A stretch of DNA of 64,000 nucleotides from Acidimicrobiales bacterium. GTDB taxonomy: Bacteria; Actinomycetota; Acidimicrobiia; Acidimicrobiales; Aldehydirespiratoraceae. The DNA lies in NCBI GenBank assembly GCA_041394245.1, contig JAWKIR010000002.1, forward strand, positions 2,170,001 to 2,234,000. Reading direction: 5' to 3'. The notes below the pieces were generated by a model. It ran no database searches. It saw only the letters and a list, made by a program, of their open reading frames with translations, and was not told where the DNA came from. The number at the start of each line of letters is the position of its first letter. Positions within the stretch are counted from its first letter, which is position 1. Position numbers and translations under genes: made by a program. Below are positions 52,403 through 61,067 of this stretch, one piece after another.

Positions 52403-52494
52403 GGCGACCAGGGTACCCGATATTTCACAATGATTTCCTTGACAATTTTGCCGAGCAGGGGAACGATGATTAAACCAATCATCTACTTGCCTAT
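52403..52494. promoter_or_regulatory. AT-rich divergent control region between the SufR-like and VOC genes
   Basis: This spacer is far more AT-rich than the window. It holds TACCCT (minus, 52415-52410) for the regulator, a TTGACA element (52439-52444) and a perfect inverted repeat GATGATT-AAACC-AATCATC (52465-52483) just before the VOC gene. A further half-site AATGATT lies at 52429-52435. The inverted repeat is a likely operator for the adjacent regulator or another factor; this is inference from position. Confidence 0.55.
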
Positions 52495-52506
52495 ATGGGA
52501 GCGATC

Positions 52507-52881
52507 ATGATCCTCGAACACGCGAACGTCACCGTGACCGATCCCGAAGAAACCGCGGCGATGCTCGGCCGCATCTTCGGGTGGCACGTCCGTTGGGAGG
52601 GTCCGTCGCTGATGGGCGGGCGGACCGTCCATGTCGGCACCGACACCTCCTACCTCGCGCTCTACACGCCGCCCGACGACCCGGGCGAACGAGCCGACCC
52701 GGACCGCGTCGGCGGGCTCCAACATCTGGGCATCCTCGTCGACGATCTCGACCCGGTCGAGACGCGGGTCCGGGCCGAAGGGATCGAACCGTACAACTTC
52801 ATGACCTACGACCCCGGGCGGCGCTTCTACTTCAACGATCACGACGGGATCGAGTTCGAGGTGGTCGCCTACGACGTGTGA
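52507..52881 (+). CDS. VOC-family (glyoxalase/bleomycin-resistance fold) protein
   Basis: A 124-residue protein with the paired beta-alpha-beta-beta-beta layout of the vicinal-oxygen-chelate fold: MILEHANVTVTDPEETAAMLGRIFGWHVRWEG in the first module, GGLQHLGILVDDLDPVETRVRAEGIEPY and RRFYFNDHDGIEFEVVAY in the second. The metal-ligand positions His (EHANV), His (LQHLG) and Glu (IEFE) are present, so a metal-dependent lyase, dioxygenase or resistance role is possible. ATG 52507 is preferred to ATG 52495 because GGGAG lies 5 nt upstream of it. It is divergent from the SufR-like gene. Confidence 0.82.
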   Translation: MILEHANVTVTDPEETAAMLGRIFGWHVRWEGPSLMGGRTVHVGTDTSYLALYTPPDDPGERADPDRVGGLQHLGILVDDLDPVETRVRAEGIEPYNFMTYDPGRRFYFNDHDGIEFEVVAYDV

Positions 52882-52923
52882 CCGGAGCACGGCCACCACC
52901 GGGAAACGTGGTTCACTCTTTCG

Positions 52924-54534
52924 GTGACCGCGTCCGCCCGTCAGAGCCTCCCGAGACCGTCGGTGGGCGATGTCGTGGCCGGAATCTCGGTGGCGCTGGT
53001 GCTCATCCCACAGTCGTTGGCCTACGCCGAGATCGCCGGAGTGCCGCCCCACGTCGGCCTGTTCGCCGCCGCGCTGCCTCCGCTGCTCGCCGCACCCTTC
53101 ACCTCGTCGCCCTACCTCCAGACGGGTCCGGTCGCGCTCACGTCGCTCCTCACGTTCGGCGCTCTCTCGGGCCTCGCGACCGCCGGCTCGCCCGACTATG
53201 TCGCCCTCGCCGCGCTGCTCGCCGTCATCGTCGGGATCACGAGGGTTGCGCTGGGACTGCTGCGCATGGGAACGATCGCGTATCTCATGTCGCAGCCCGT
53301 CGTGATGGGCTTCACCACCGGCGCCGCGATCCTGATCGTGTCGTCACAGGTCCCGTCGATGTTCGGGGTGGTCCCCGAGAACGAGGGCACGCTCCAACGC
53401 GCATGGTGGACCATCACGCACCCGGGTGACTGGCAGGGCGCCGCGCTGGCACTCTCGGCCATCGCCATCGCGTTCGTCATCGGCTCCCGGTCGATCCACC
53501 GCCTCTTCCCCGGTGTGCTGGTCGTCGTGATCGGCTCGACCGTGTGGAGCCGGGTCGCCGACTACACGGGCGCAACCCTCGGCGACCTTCCCGGCGGCTT
53601 CCTCTCGCTGAGCGTCGACCTCCCCTACGGCGAATGGACCCGCCTGCTCGTCCCCGGCATCGTCATCGCCGTCGTCGGGTTCGCCGAACCGGCGGCCATC
53701 TGCCGCACGTTCGCCGCGCAGGACCGGATCCCCTGGAACGCCAACAAGGAGTTCTTCGGCAACGGCGTCGCCAACCTGGCCTCGGCCCTCTCCGGCGGCT
53801 TCCCCGTCGGCGGATCGTTCGCCCGCAGCTCCCTCAGCCGCCTGGCCGGCGCCACAAGCATCTGGACCGGAGCGATCAGCGGCGCAGTCGTCCTAGCCGC
53901 GCTCCCCCTGGCGACCCGACTCGAGCCGCTCCCCCGCGCCGTCCTCGGTGCCATCGTCGTCACCGCAGTGGCCAAGCTCATCCAACCGGTGCCGATCCTG
54001 CAGATGTGGCCCAAGAGCGCGCCGCAGGCCGCGATCGCCTCGGGGACGTTCATCGCGACCCTCGCCACCTCACCTCGCGTCGAGCGCGGCATCATCATCG
54101 GCGTCGTCCTCTCGATCGGGTTCCACCTCTACCGGGAGATGCGAGTCGACTACCGCTACGAGCGCGTCGGCGAGCGGGTGATCGTCCGCCCGAGCGGGGT
54201 CGTCTGGTTCGCATCGACACCTGCGCTCGAGGACTCCTTCCGCAACGCGCTGGCCGAACACCACGACGTCGACGGCATCACGATCGACCTCGCGTCGTGC
54301 GGGCGCCTCGACTACACGGGAGCATCCGCACTCGCCGCCGAAGTCACCGAACTCTCGGACTCGGGCTACGACATCGACTTCGTCAACATCCCGAACCACG
54401 CGTTGCGCGCCCTCGCCGGCGCGCTCGGCGGCACCCACGGCATCCCGAAACTCGACGAGCTGCCGGCCGCCACGCGCTACCAGTGGGTCGCACCCTGGCG
54501 CCGAGTCGAACCCGCCGCCGACGACGTCAGCTGA
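52924..54534 (+). CDS. SulP-family anion transporter with C-terminal STAS domain
   Basis: A 536-residue membrane protein for uptake of sulfate, bicarbonate or another anion. The N-terminal signature VGDVVAGISVALVLIPQSLAYAEIAGVPPHVGLFAA is the SulP motif; about 12-14 membrane segments run to about 395, with FFGNGVANLASALSGGFPVGGSFARSSLS in the core. A STAS domain (about 415-520; GITIDLASCGRLDYTGASALAAEV) follows. GTG 52924 lies 42 bp after the VOC gene. Its 3' end overlaps the convergent SLC13 gene by 8 bp. Which anion is carried is unknown. Confidence 0.9.
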   Translation: MTASARQSLPRPSVGDVVAGISVALVLIPQSLAYAEIAGVPPHVGLFAAALPPLLAAPFTSSPYLQTGPVALTSLLTFGALSGLATAGSPDYVALAALLAVIVGITRVALGLLRMGTIAYLMSQPVVMGFTTGAAILIVSSQVPSMFGVVPENEGTLQRAWWTITHPGDWQGAALALSAIAIAFVIGSRSIHRLFPGVLVVVIGSTVWSRVADYTGATLGDLPGGFLSLSVDLPYGEWTRLLVPGIVIAVVGFAEPAAICRTFAAQDRIPWNANKEFFGNGVANLASALSGGFPVGGSFARSSLSRLAGATSIWTGAISGAVVLAALPLATRLEPLPRAVLGAIVVTAVAKLIQPVPILQMWPKSAPQAAIASGTFIATLATSPRVERGIIIGVVLSIGFHLYREMRVDYRYERVGERVIVRPSGVVWFASTPALEDSFRNALAEHHDVDGITIDLASCGRLDYTGASALAAEVTELSDSGYDIDFVNIPNHALRALAGALGGTHGIPKLDELPAATRYQWVAPWRRVEPAADDVS

Positions 54535-56290
54535 GCACCGTCACCGTGGTCGCGATCGTCAACTGCACCGCGACGCTCAGCGGCAGACCCGAGCGCACGT
54601 AATCTGCGACGCGATAGCCCCCCGGCCCGTAGACCATGGTGTTGGTCTGGTAGCCGATCGGCGAGATGAACGACGTCGACGCGGCGATGGCGACCGCGAT
54701 CGCCATGAGCCGCACGTCGACCCCGGCCGGGCCCGCGATCGCGAGGGCGATGGGAAGCACCACCACCGCCGCAGCGTTGTTGGTGATGATCTCGGTCAGC
54801 ACCGAGGTGGTCAACACGATCGCGAGCACGAGACCGAAGGTCCCGTACCCGTCCAGGGCACCGACGAGATCGGTCGCGATCCTCGAGGCGAGACCGCTCT
54901 CCTGCACCGCCGCGCCCAGCCCGAACGCGGCACCGATCAGCAACACCACGTCGAGGTCGACGGCCCGCTTCGCCTCGTCGAAGGTCAACACCCGGCTGAC
55001 CACCATGGCCGCCGCGGCCAGCAGCGCACCCTCCACGGTCGAGACGACATCGAGCGAGGAGAGGACGACGAACGCGGTGAGGGCCGCGGCGACGACCGGT
55101 GCCTTCGCCGTGGCCGCAGGCGGCGGCGCGTCCAGCGCGGCGACGACGAGGAAGTCGGGGCCCTGGGACCATCGGGCCCGGAAGTCGACGCCGGCCACCA
55201 CCACGAGGGTGTCGCCGTGACGGAGCCGCACCTCCCCGAGCTTCGTCTCGATCCGGTGCCCGGCCCGATGGACGGCGAGCACCGCGGCGTCGTAGCGCGC
55301 CCGGAAGTCGGCCTCGCGGAGGGTGTGGCCGGCGATGGGCGACATGCGGCCGACGACGACCTCGTAGAGCCGGCGACCCGCCACATCCAACGTCTCGACC
55401 ATGTCGCTGCCCCGACTCTCGAGCCCCCGCATCCGCTGGAGGTCGATGACGTTCGACACGTCGCCCGCGAAGACGAGGACATCGCCTTCGTCGACGGTCT
55501 CGTCGGGGCCCACCGGGGAGAAGACGCGCGTCCCCCGGCGGATCTCGACCAGATAGACACCCGTCAGTCCGCGCAGCCCGGCATCCTCCACCGTCCGCCC
55601 GGCGATCGACGGATCCGATGTCACCCGCATCTCGACGAGGAACTCACGCATCGTCGCGTCGAACTGTTCCGGAGCGGTCAACCGCGGACGCAGCAACGGA
55701 ATCGACACCCCGAAGAGCACCAACAGGCCGACCGCGGCGACGGGCGCGCCCACCTTGGCGAACTCGAACACCCCGATCGCGTCTTCTCCGGCGTCCTCGA
55801 GGAGCCCGGACACGACCAGGTTGGTCGATGTCCCGAGCACCGTCAGGGTGCCACCGAGGATCGCGGCATAGGACAACGGCAGCAGGTACCGCGACGCGTC
55901 GCGCCCGTTGCGACGCGTCCACGCCACCACGTCGGGAATGAGGATCGCGACGAGCGGGGTGTTGTTGAAGAACGCGCTGGCACCGGCGACGGGCATCAGC
56001 AGGCGGGCGTGAGCGACCCCGCGCCGCCGGGGACGGCCGAGGAGTCGCGACACCCCGGCCGAGAGCAGTCCGGTGCGCTGCGCGCCCGCGGCCAGCACGA
56101 ACAGGGCGGCCACGGTGATCGGCGCCGCGTTCGAGAAGCCGGAGAACGCCGCACCGGCATCGATCACATCGGCGAGCAACAGCGTCACCGTCGCCGCCAG
56201 AACGGTCGCCGACGGCGCCAGCCGGTCGAAGATCAGCACACCGAACGTGACGCAGAGAACTGCGACGGTGATCCACTCGTCGGTGCTCAC
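54527..56290 (-). CDS. SLC13/DASS-like transporter with two central RCK_C (TrkA-C) domains
   Basis: A 587-residue protein. About 11-12 membrane segments are split by a soluble insert (about 215-370) that contains two RCK_C modules (LRGLTGVYLVEIRRGTRVFSPVGPDETVDEGDVLVFAGD and PIAGHTLREADFRARYDAAVLAVHRAGHRIETKLGEVRLRHGDTLVVVAG). SLC13 motifs flank it: ASAFFNNTPLVAILIPDV, GTSTNLVVSGLL, EIITNNAAAVVVLPIALAIA and SFISPIGYQTNTMVYGPGGY. Such proteins import sulfate, phosphate or dicarboxylates. GTG 56290 follows the LLM gene stop by 12 bp, so co-transcription is likely. It converges on another anion transporter. Confidence 0.9.
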   Translation of the reverse strand: MSTDEWITVAVLCVTFGVLIFDRLAPSATVLAATVTLLLADVIDAGAAFSGFSNAAPITVAALFVLAAGAQRTGLLSAGVSRLLGRPRRRGVAHARLLMPVAGASAFFNNTPLVAILIPDVVAWTRRNGRDASRYLLPLSYAAILGGTLTVLGTSTNLVVSGLLEDAGEDAIGVFEFAKVGAPVAAVGLLVLFGVSIPLLRPRLTAPEQFDATMREFLVEMRVTSDPSIAGRTVEDAGLRGLTGVYLVEIRRGTRVFSPVGPDETVDEGDVLVFAGDVSNVIDLQRMRGLESRGSDMVETLDVAGRRLYEVVVGRMSPIAGHTLREADFRARYDAAVLAVHRAGHRIETKLGEVRLRHGDTLVVVAGVDFRARWSQGPDFLVVAALDAPPPAATAKAPVVAAALTAFVVLSSLDVVSTVEGALLAAAAMVVSRVLTFDEAKRAVDLDVVLLIGAAFGLGAAVQESGLASRIATDLVGALDGYGTFGLVLAIVLTTSVLTEIITNNAAAVVVLPIALAIAGPAGVDVRLMAIAVAIAASTSFISPIGYQTNTMVYGPGGYRVADYVRSGLPLSVAVQLTIATTVTVLS

Positions 56291-56302
56291 CCCGTGGTTG
56301 GC

Positions 56303-57310
56303 CTAACCCTTGACGACGTCGGCCAGCACGCGGATTTCCTCGGGCGTGCGCGCCGCCACGTTGAGCATCGTCACCGGGCTCTCCTCCCAGGCCTGGAGAC
56401 GATCACGGATCCGCTCGACAGGACCGACGAGCGAGATCTCGTCGGCGAACTCGGTCGGCACCATCGCGATCGCTTCGTCGCGCTTGCCCTCGAAGAAGAG
56501 GTCCTGGATCTTGTGGGCCTCCTCCTCGAAGCCCATCCGCGCCATCAGCTTGGTGTGGTAGTTCTGCCCCTTGGCACCCATGCCGCCGATGTAGAACCCG
56601 AGCGATGCCTTCGTTCCCCACAGGGCGGCTTCGACATCGTCGGTGATTTTCATCGACACGTTGACCGCGATCTGGAAGTCGTCCTTGGCGCCGGCCAGCT
56701 GATCGGCATAGACCTCCGGGCGGAACGGTGAGTAGTAGAGCGGGATCCAGCCGTCGGCGATCTGCACGGTCTGGGTCACGTTCTTCGGCCCCTCGGCGCC
56801 GATCCAGATCGGGATCTCACGCAGCGGATGGGTCATCACCTTGAGGGGCTTGCCGAGACCTTCCGATCCCTCGCCCGTGTAGGGCATCTGGATGTGTTCA
56901 CCGTGGAACTCCGCCGGGCCCTCGCGACGGAAGATCGTTCGCAGCACCTCGACGTATTCACGGGTGCGGGCGAGCGGCTTGCGCGACGGCATGCCGTACC
57001 ACCCTTCGACCACCTGCGGGCCGGAGACACCGAGCCCGAGGATCACCCGTCCGTTCGACAGGTGGTCGAGCGTGATGGCGTGCATGGCCGTCGCCGCGGG
57101 GGTTCGGGCCGAGAGTTGCACCACCCCGGTGGCCAACTTGATGCGATCGGTGTGGCCGGCGATGTAGGCCAGGGGCGAGAAGGCATCCGACCCCCACGAC
57201 TCGGCCGACCAGATGCAGTCGAAGCCGGCCTCCTCGGCCGCGATGCTCAGGTCGAGAAAGTTGTCGGGCATGGCCCGGGCCCAGTAGCCCCACGTGAATC
57301 CAAGTTCCAT
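56303..57310 (-). CDS. LLM-class F420-dependent oxidoreductase
   Basis: A 335-residue TIM-barrel enzyme. ELGFTWGYWARAMPDNFLDLSIAAEEAGFDCIWSAESWGSDAFSPLAYIAGHTDRIKLATGVVQLSARTPAATAMHAITLDHLSNGRVILGLGVSGPQVVEGWYG is the classic F420-dependent start (TAMHAxTLDxLSxGRxxLGLGxSGPQVxEGWxG). VPTEFADEISLVGPVERIRDRLQAWE closes the barrel. F420 use is inferred from this motif. ATG 57310 follows TAGCGT by 6 nt. The SLC13 gene is 12 bp downstream. Substrate unknown. Confidence 0.9.
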   Translation of the reverse strand: MELGFTWGYWARAMPDNFLDLSIAAEEAGFDCIWSAESWGSDAFSPLAYIAGHTDRIKLATGVVQLSARTPAATAMHAITLDHLSNGRVILGLGVSGPQVVEGWYGMPSRKPLARTREYVEVLRTIFRREGPAEFHGEHIQMPYTGEGSEGLGKPLKVMTHPLREIPIWIGAEGPKNVTQTVQIADGWIPLYYSPFRPEVYADQLAGAKDDFQIAVNVSMKITDDVEAALWGTKASLGFYIGGMGAKGQNYHTKLMARMGFEEEAHKIQDLFFEGKRDEAIAMVPTEFADEISLVGPVERIRDRLQAWEESPVTMLNVAARTPEEIRVLADVVKG

Positions 57311-57316
57311 GGCGTG

Positions 57317-57322
57317 ACGCTA
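57317..57322 (-). promoter_or_regulatory. -10 box (TAGCGT) for the F420-dependent oxidoreductase gene
   Basis: TAGCGT ends 6 nt before ATG 57310, with no SD; leaderless initiation of the oxidoreductase-SLC13 pair is inferred. Confidence 0.55.
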
Positions 57323-57352
57323 TCTCGCCGCGACCCACGGGCCGAAACCGCC

Positions 57353-59971
57353 TCAGCGCGAGGCCACGACGCGATCGACCAGTTCGTAGGTCGCCTCGGC
57401 GATCGGACCCCAGTCGAGCGCCGCCCTGCGGTCGGGGATCGCCGATCGTGCCGCGTCCAGGATCTCAGCGGTCAAACCGTCGATACAGGCCGTCAGTTCC
57501 TCACGGGTGTCGCCGTAGTAGATGCCTGCGGCGCCCATCGACTCCCTGAGATAACCCCACGATGAACACAGCGCCGGAATACCGGCGCCGATCGCATCGC
57601 CGACCGTCCCCGTGGTGAGCATCCCCTCCGAGAACGGCAGGACGAGCGCATCGAGGGTGAAGAGCCGCTTGGCGTAGACGTGGTGCTCGGTCAGCGTGTA
57701 GTGCGACGCATGGATGCGGGGATCGTCGGGAACCACCTCGTCGCCGAGCGACCAGCACCACAGCTCGATGTCGTCGCGCGCACTCGCGTGGACCGCGTCG
57801 ATCACGAGCTGGGTGTCCTTTTGGACCCGCGGCGCTCCCACCACGCCGAGACGCAGCCCGGTGGGCGACATGCCCAGGCCGGCCTCGGCCTCTTCCCGAC
57901 CTCCGGCCGGCCGCACCGGCTCGAGCATGTGACCCCAGTGACCGTGGGGGATGACGGCATGGACCGTGTGGTCCCCATAGGTGTAGTTCGCCTCCATGAC
58001 GGCTCGCCCGTACTCGCTGTGGTGCACCACCACGTCGGCCGCAGCCGCCCACAGCTCGTAGATCTCGGTGGCGTCCTGGGCCATGTGGGGCACGCGATTG
58101 TGCTGTGTCCAGAAGATCGTCACTCCCGCAGCCCGCAGGCAGTCGATGGTGTGGCGAGCCCGTTCGGGCTCGAGGCCACTCGTCCACTCGGGCCAGTGGA
58201 TGTGGGCCACATCGAACGTCGACATCGCCGCCGGGTCGTGCAGCGGCGCGGGCGCTTCGAGGACGCGGTCGCCCAGCGGTTCCCAGAGGCTGCGGTCGTA
58301 CCAGTGACCGTGCGCGGTGCTCGCCACCCGCAATGGCGGGGTGACGCGGCAGACGTAGTCGAGCCGACGAGCCGGTTCGAGCACGAGCTCGTGGGTCCGC
58401 CCGTGCTCGTTCCAGAACGACCGGTGCTTCTGCATCCCGCTCGTGTCGATCACCGATGTCGTGTGGGGCTGGTGCGTCGTGAACTCGACCTGCAGCGGAT
58501 GCCCGGCGACCTCGGGGATGTCGACGACCACCGCGTCGATCGTCGCCGGTTCGCGATCGAGTGTGATCGAGTCCTCGATGACGAGCGAGCGTCCCTCGAC
58601 CCGATACGTGGCCGTGCGCGTGCCGGCGATCGGTACCTTCGCCGCCTCGCTCGCGCCGAAGTCGAGTGTCGAGAAGTAGTCGTGGGTCACCGTGATCGAA
58701 TCCGGTCCGTGGGAGACGCTCGACGGCACGCTGTTGACGGTTCGCACCGAACCGTCGGCGTGCACCAGCGGGAGCCATCCGATGTGGCGACCCGACTCGA
58801 CCGCCACCTCGAAACGACCCGGCCATCGCGGCGACATCGAGTAGTCGCCCCACATCCCCCCGACGAGTGGCAGGACGAAGTCGACGCCGCCGCCACGACG
58901 GGCCCAGGCCCCCGCGTTCCGTTCGTCCTCGAACCGCACGAAACGGTCGACGCGGCGGTAGCTCTGCGCCGGCGTCGCCGCCTCGACCGGGTGGGCGGCC
59001 CGCAACTCGTGGGCCGCCTGGAGGAGCTTGCCGAGCAGATCGAGCGTCATCTGGAGCCGACGCTCGGGGCCGCGATAGCTCATCGTCATGCGATGCTGAT
59101 GCGCCGTCACCACACCCTGCGAGAACCACGACTGCAGCGCCGTCGTCGCGAGATCGGCCTTGCCGAGCCATCCCGCCACATCGGAACCGAGGTCGCGACC
59201 CGCGGCAGTCGCGCCGAGTTCCACGTTCATCACGACGCCGAGTGCTCCCGTCGAACGACCCCACGAGATGGCACCGCCGGGCGTCGCCAGGTCGGCGAGG
59301 TCGTCGAGCACCGCGCCGAGACCGTTGGCCCAGCTGTCACCGAGCTCGTCGGCGAAGGGTTCCGCGAAGAGGTAGACGTCGGGCGTGTACATGTCGTAGT
59401 TGGCCCCGCCGAAGTCGTCCCACCACCCGTAGGGGAGACCGCCGAAGAGCCCACGGAGCTTGTCGAGCAGCTCGTCGAGGCGGTTGTCGTCGGGCAGGCG
59501 GCCGAGGGCCCGGCGGGCGATCTCGCACCGGGTCAGCACCACGGCGAAATTGTTGGGGAGCGAGCCCTCGTCGAGCATCGACAGCATCGACGTCGAATCG
59601 ATCGCCGCTTCGACGTTGGCGTGATCCGCATCGGTCCACGCGGCGAGGCGCGGGTTGTCGTCGAGCCCTCCCAGCCGCAGCACCGTTTCGGCGGCCCGGT
59701 ACGAATAGAAGCTGTGGGTCGCCGGCCCGTCGAGCCGGCGGACGATCTCCAGCGCGACCTCGGCGCAGTCGACCCCGGCGACCTGCTCGACACCTTCACC
59801 GTGGAGAAGGCCGAGGGTGAAGGCGAGATCGGCGCGGGCATCCGGACCGACCGCGTAGCCACCGAAGACGAGTGGCAGTTCGAGTCGGGGCGCGTGGTGC
59901 GATTCGAGGTCGACGAGGACCTCTGCGGTCAGGGCGAGGAGGCGATCGGCGAGTTCGGCTGGTGTGGTCAT
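57353..59971 (-). CDS. Fusion of an (alpha/alpha)-toroid hydrolase/lyase-like region and a GT-B glycosyltransferase
   Basis: An 872-residue, probably cytoplasmic protein without signal peptide. Residues about 1-330 are helical and resemble DUF2264/heparinase-like toroids (LFGGLPYGWWDDFGGANYDMYTPDVYLFAEPFADE; WFSQGVVTAHQHRMTMSYRG). A beta-rich domain (about 380-600) follows, as in polysaccharide lyases. From about 615 a glycosyltransferase-like unit begins (FDVAHIHWPEWTSG, TIFWTQHNRVPH, VVVHHSEYGRAVME, LRLGVVGAPRVQKDTQLVIDAV, LVLPFSEGMLTTGTVGDAIGAGIPAL). ATG 59971 has GGGAG about 12 nt upstream. Divergent from galactose mutarotase, so a sugar or glycan role is likely. Domain names are tentative; the fusion itself is clear in one open frame. 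Confidence 0.75.
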   Translation of the reverse strand: MTTPAELADRLLALTAEVLVDLESHHAPRLELPLVFGGYAVGPDARADLAFTLGLLHGEGVEQVAGVDCAEVALEIVRRLDGPATHSFYSYRAAETVLRLGGLDDNPRLAAWTDADHANVEAAIDSTSMLSMLDEGSLPNNFAVVLTRCEIARRALGRLPDDNRLDELLDKLRGLFGGLPYGWWDDFGGANYDMYTPDVYLFAEPFADELGDSWANGLGAVLDDLADLATPGGAISWGRSTGALGVVMNVELGATAAGRDLGSDVAGWLGKADLATTALQSWFSQGVVTAHQHRMTMSYRGPERRLQMTLDLLGKLLQAAHELRAAHPVEAATPAQSYRRVDRFVRFEDERNAGAWARRGGGVDFVLPLVGGMWGDYSMSPRWPGRFEVAVESGRHIGWLPLVHADGSVRTVNSVPSSVSHGPDSITVTHDYFSTLDFGASEAAKVPIAGTRTATYRVEGRSLVIEDSITLDREPATIDAVVVDIPEVAGHPLQVEFTTHQPHTTSVIDTSGMQKHRSFWNEHGRTHELVLEPARRLDYVCRVTPPLRVASTAHGHWYDRSLWEPLGDRVLEAPAPLHDPAAMSTFDVAHIHWPEWTSGLEPERARHTIDCLRAAGVTIFWTQHNRVPHMAQDATEIYELWAAAADVVVHHSEYGRAVMEANYTYGDHTVHAVIPHGHWGHMLEPVRPAGGREEAEAGLGMSPTGLRLGVVGAPRVQKDTQLVIDAVHASARDDIELWCWSLGDEVVPDDPRIHASHYTLTEHHVYAKRLFTLDALVLPFSEGMLTTGTVGDAIGAGIPALCSSWGYLRESMGAAGIYYGDTREELTACIDGLTAEILDAARSAIPDRRAALDWGPIAEATYELVDRVVASR

Positions 59972-60002
59972 GGCGAGGACGTCTCCCGTCGGGCGAGTCC
60001 CG

Positions 60003-60009
60003 TACGGTA
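60003..60009. promoter_or_regulatory. Shared divergent -10 element for the glycosyltransferase fusion and galactose mutarotase
   Basis: TACGGTA reads TACGGT on the plus strand (60003-60008, 7 nt before GTG 60016) and TACCGT on the minus strand (60009-60004). The two hexamers share five bases. The plus transcript would be leaderless, the minus one would carry a leader of about 25-30 nt with an SD. Confidence 0.5.
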
Positions 60010-60015
60010 GTGGGC

Positions 60016-61047
60016 GTGCCCACTCCGTACGGAATGACGACCGGCAACTCGCTCCAGGGGCCCACCGAGGTGCGTCGTCACCGACTCCGGGCCGCATCGG
60101 GTCTCGCGATCGATCTCCTCGACCTCGGTGCCACGCTCGCTCGCGTCGAGGTGCCGAGCGCCGACGGCCGGCCGGTCCCGTTGATCCTCGACCTCGACTC
60201 GGTGGCGGAGCGGGAGGACCCGGTGCGCAATCCCTACTTCGGGGTCACCGTGGGTCGCTACGCCAACCGACTCCGCCGTGCCGAGTTCCCGCTCGACGGC
60301 ATCACCTACGCGGTGCAGGCCAACGAAGGCGACAACCAACTCCACGGCGGCTCCCCCGGCTTCGCCCATGTCGTGTGGGACACGTCGTCGACGACCGACG
60401 ACACCGTGTCGTTCACCCGGATCAGCCCCGACGGCGAGAACGGGTTCCCCGGGACGCTCGAGGTGTCGGCGACCTATCGCCTCACCGACGACACGATCCA
60501 CGTGACCTACGAGGCGACCACCGACGCCCCGACCATCGTGTCGATGACGAACCACGCCTACTGGAATCTCGGGGGGCCGGGCGAGGACGACATCGGTGAG
60601 CACGTCGTGCACATCGCGGCCGACGACGTCGTGCCGGTCGACGAGGCGACGCTGCCATCGGGGCCGCCCGCCGCGGTCGACGGCACGCCCTTCGACCTGC
60701 GTGCGCCGGTGCGGCTCTCCGACCGGCTGGGCTTCGCCCTCCCCAACGGGTTCGACCACTGTTTCATGATCGATGGGGAGGGGATGCGACGCCATGCCCG
60801 GGTCACCCACCCGAGCGGCCGCTCCCTCGAGGTCTGGAGCGACCATCCCGCGGTGCAGTTCTACACCGGCGCCTTCCTGTCCGGCGGTCCGGGGGCCGAC
60901 GGCCGCCACCACGACCCCTTCGGTGCGCTGTGTCTCGAACCGCAACGAGTTCCCGACGCGCCGAACCTCGGCTGGGCGCCGTCGGCGGTACTGCGGCCGG
61001 GCGAGCGCTACGTTCACGAACTCCGGTTCCACCTCACCTGGGACTGA
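60016..61047 (+). CDS. galM: Aldose 1-epimerase (galactose mutarotase)
   Basis: Interconverts alpha and beta anomers of a hexose. The 343-residue beta-sandwich protein has GVTVGRYANRL (76-86, Arg substrate contact), NEGDNQLHGG (103-112, His110), TNHAYWNLGG (catalytic His) and LCLEPQRVPDAPN (catalytic Glu). VQFYTGAFL is also typical. GTG 60016 is set by TACGGT 7 nt upstream; ATG 60034 is an alternative. It diverges from a glycosyltransferase fusion, suggesting joint sugar metabolism. Exact sugar is unknown. Confidence 0.9.
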   Translation: MPTPYGMTTGNSLQGPTEVRRHRLRAASGLAIDLLDLGATLARVEVPSADGRPVPLILDLDSVAEREDPVRNPYFGVTVGRYANRLRRAEFPLDGITYAVQANEGDNQLHGGSPGFAHVVWDTSSTTDDTVSFTRISPDGENGFPGTLEVSATYRLTDDTIHVTYEATTDAPTIVSMTNHAYWNLGGPGEDDIGEHVVHIAADDVVPVDEATLPSGPPAAVDGTPFDLRAPVRLSDRLGFALPNGFDHCFMIDGEGMRRHARVTHPSGRSLEVWSDHPAVQFYTGAFLSGGPGADGRHHDPFGALCLEPQRVPDAPNLGWAPSAVLRPGERYVHELRFHLTWD

Positions 61048-61067
61048 CCCCGACGACAGGAGCCGAC

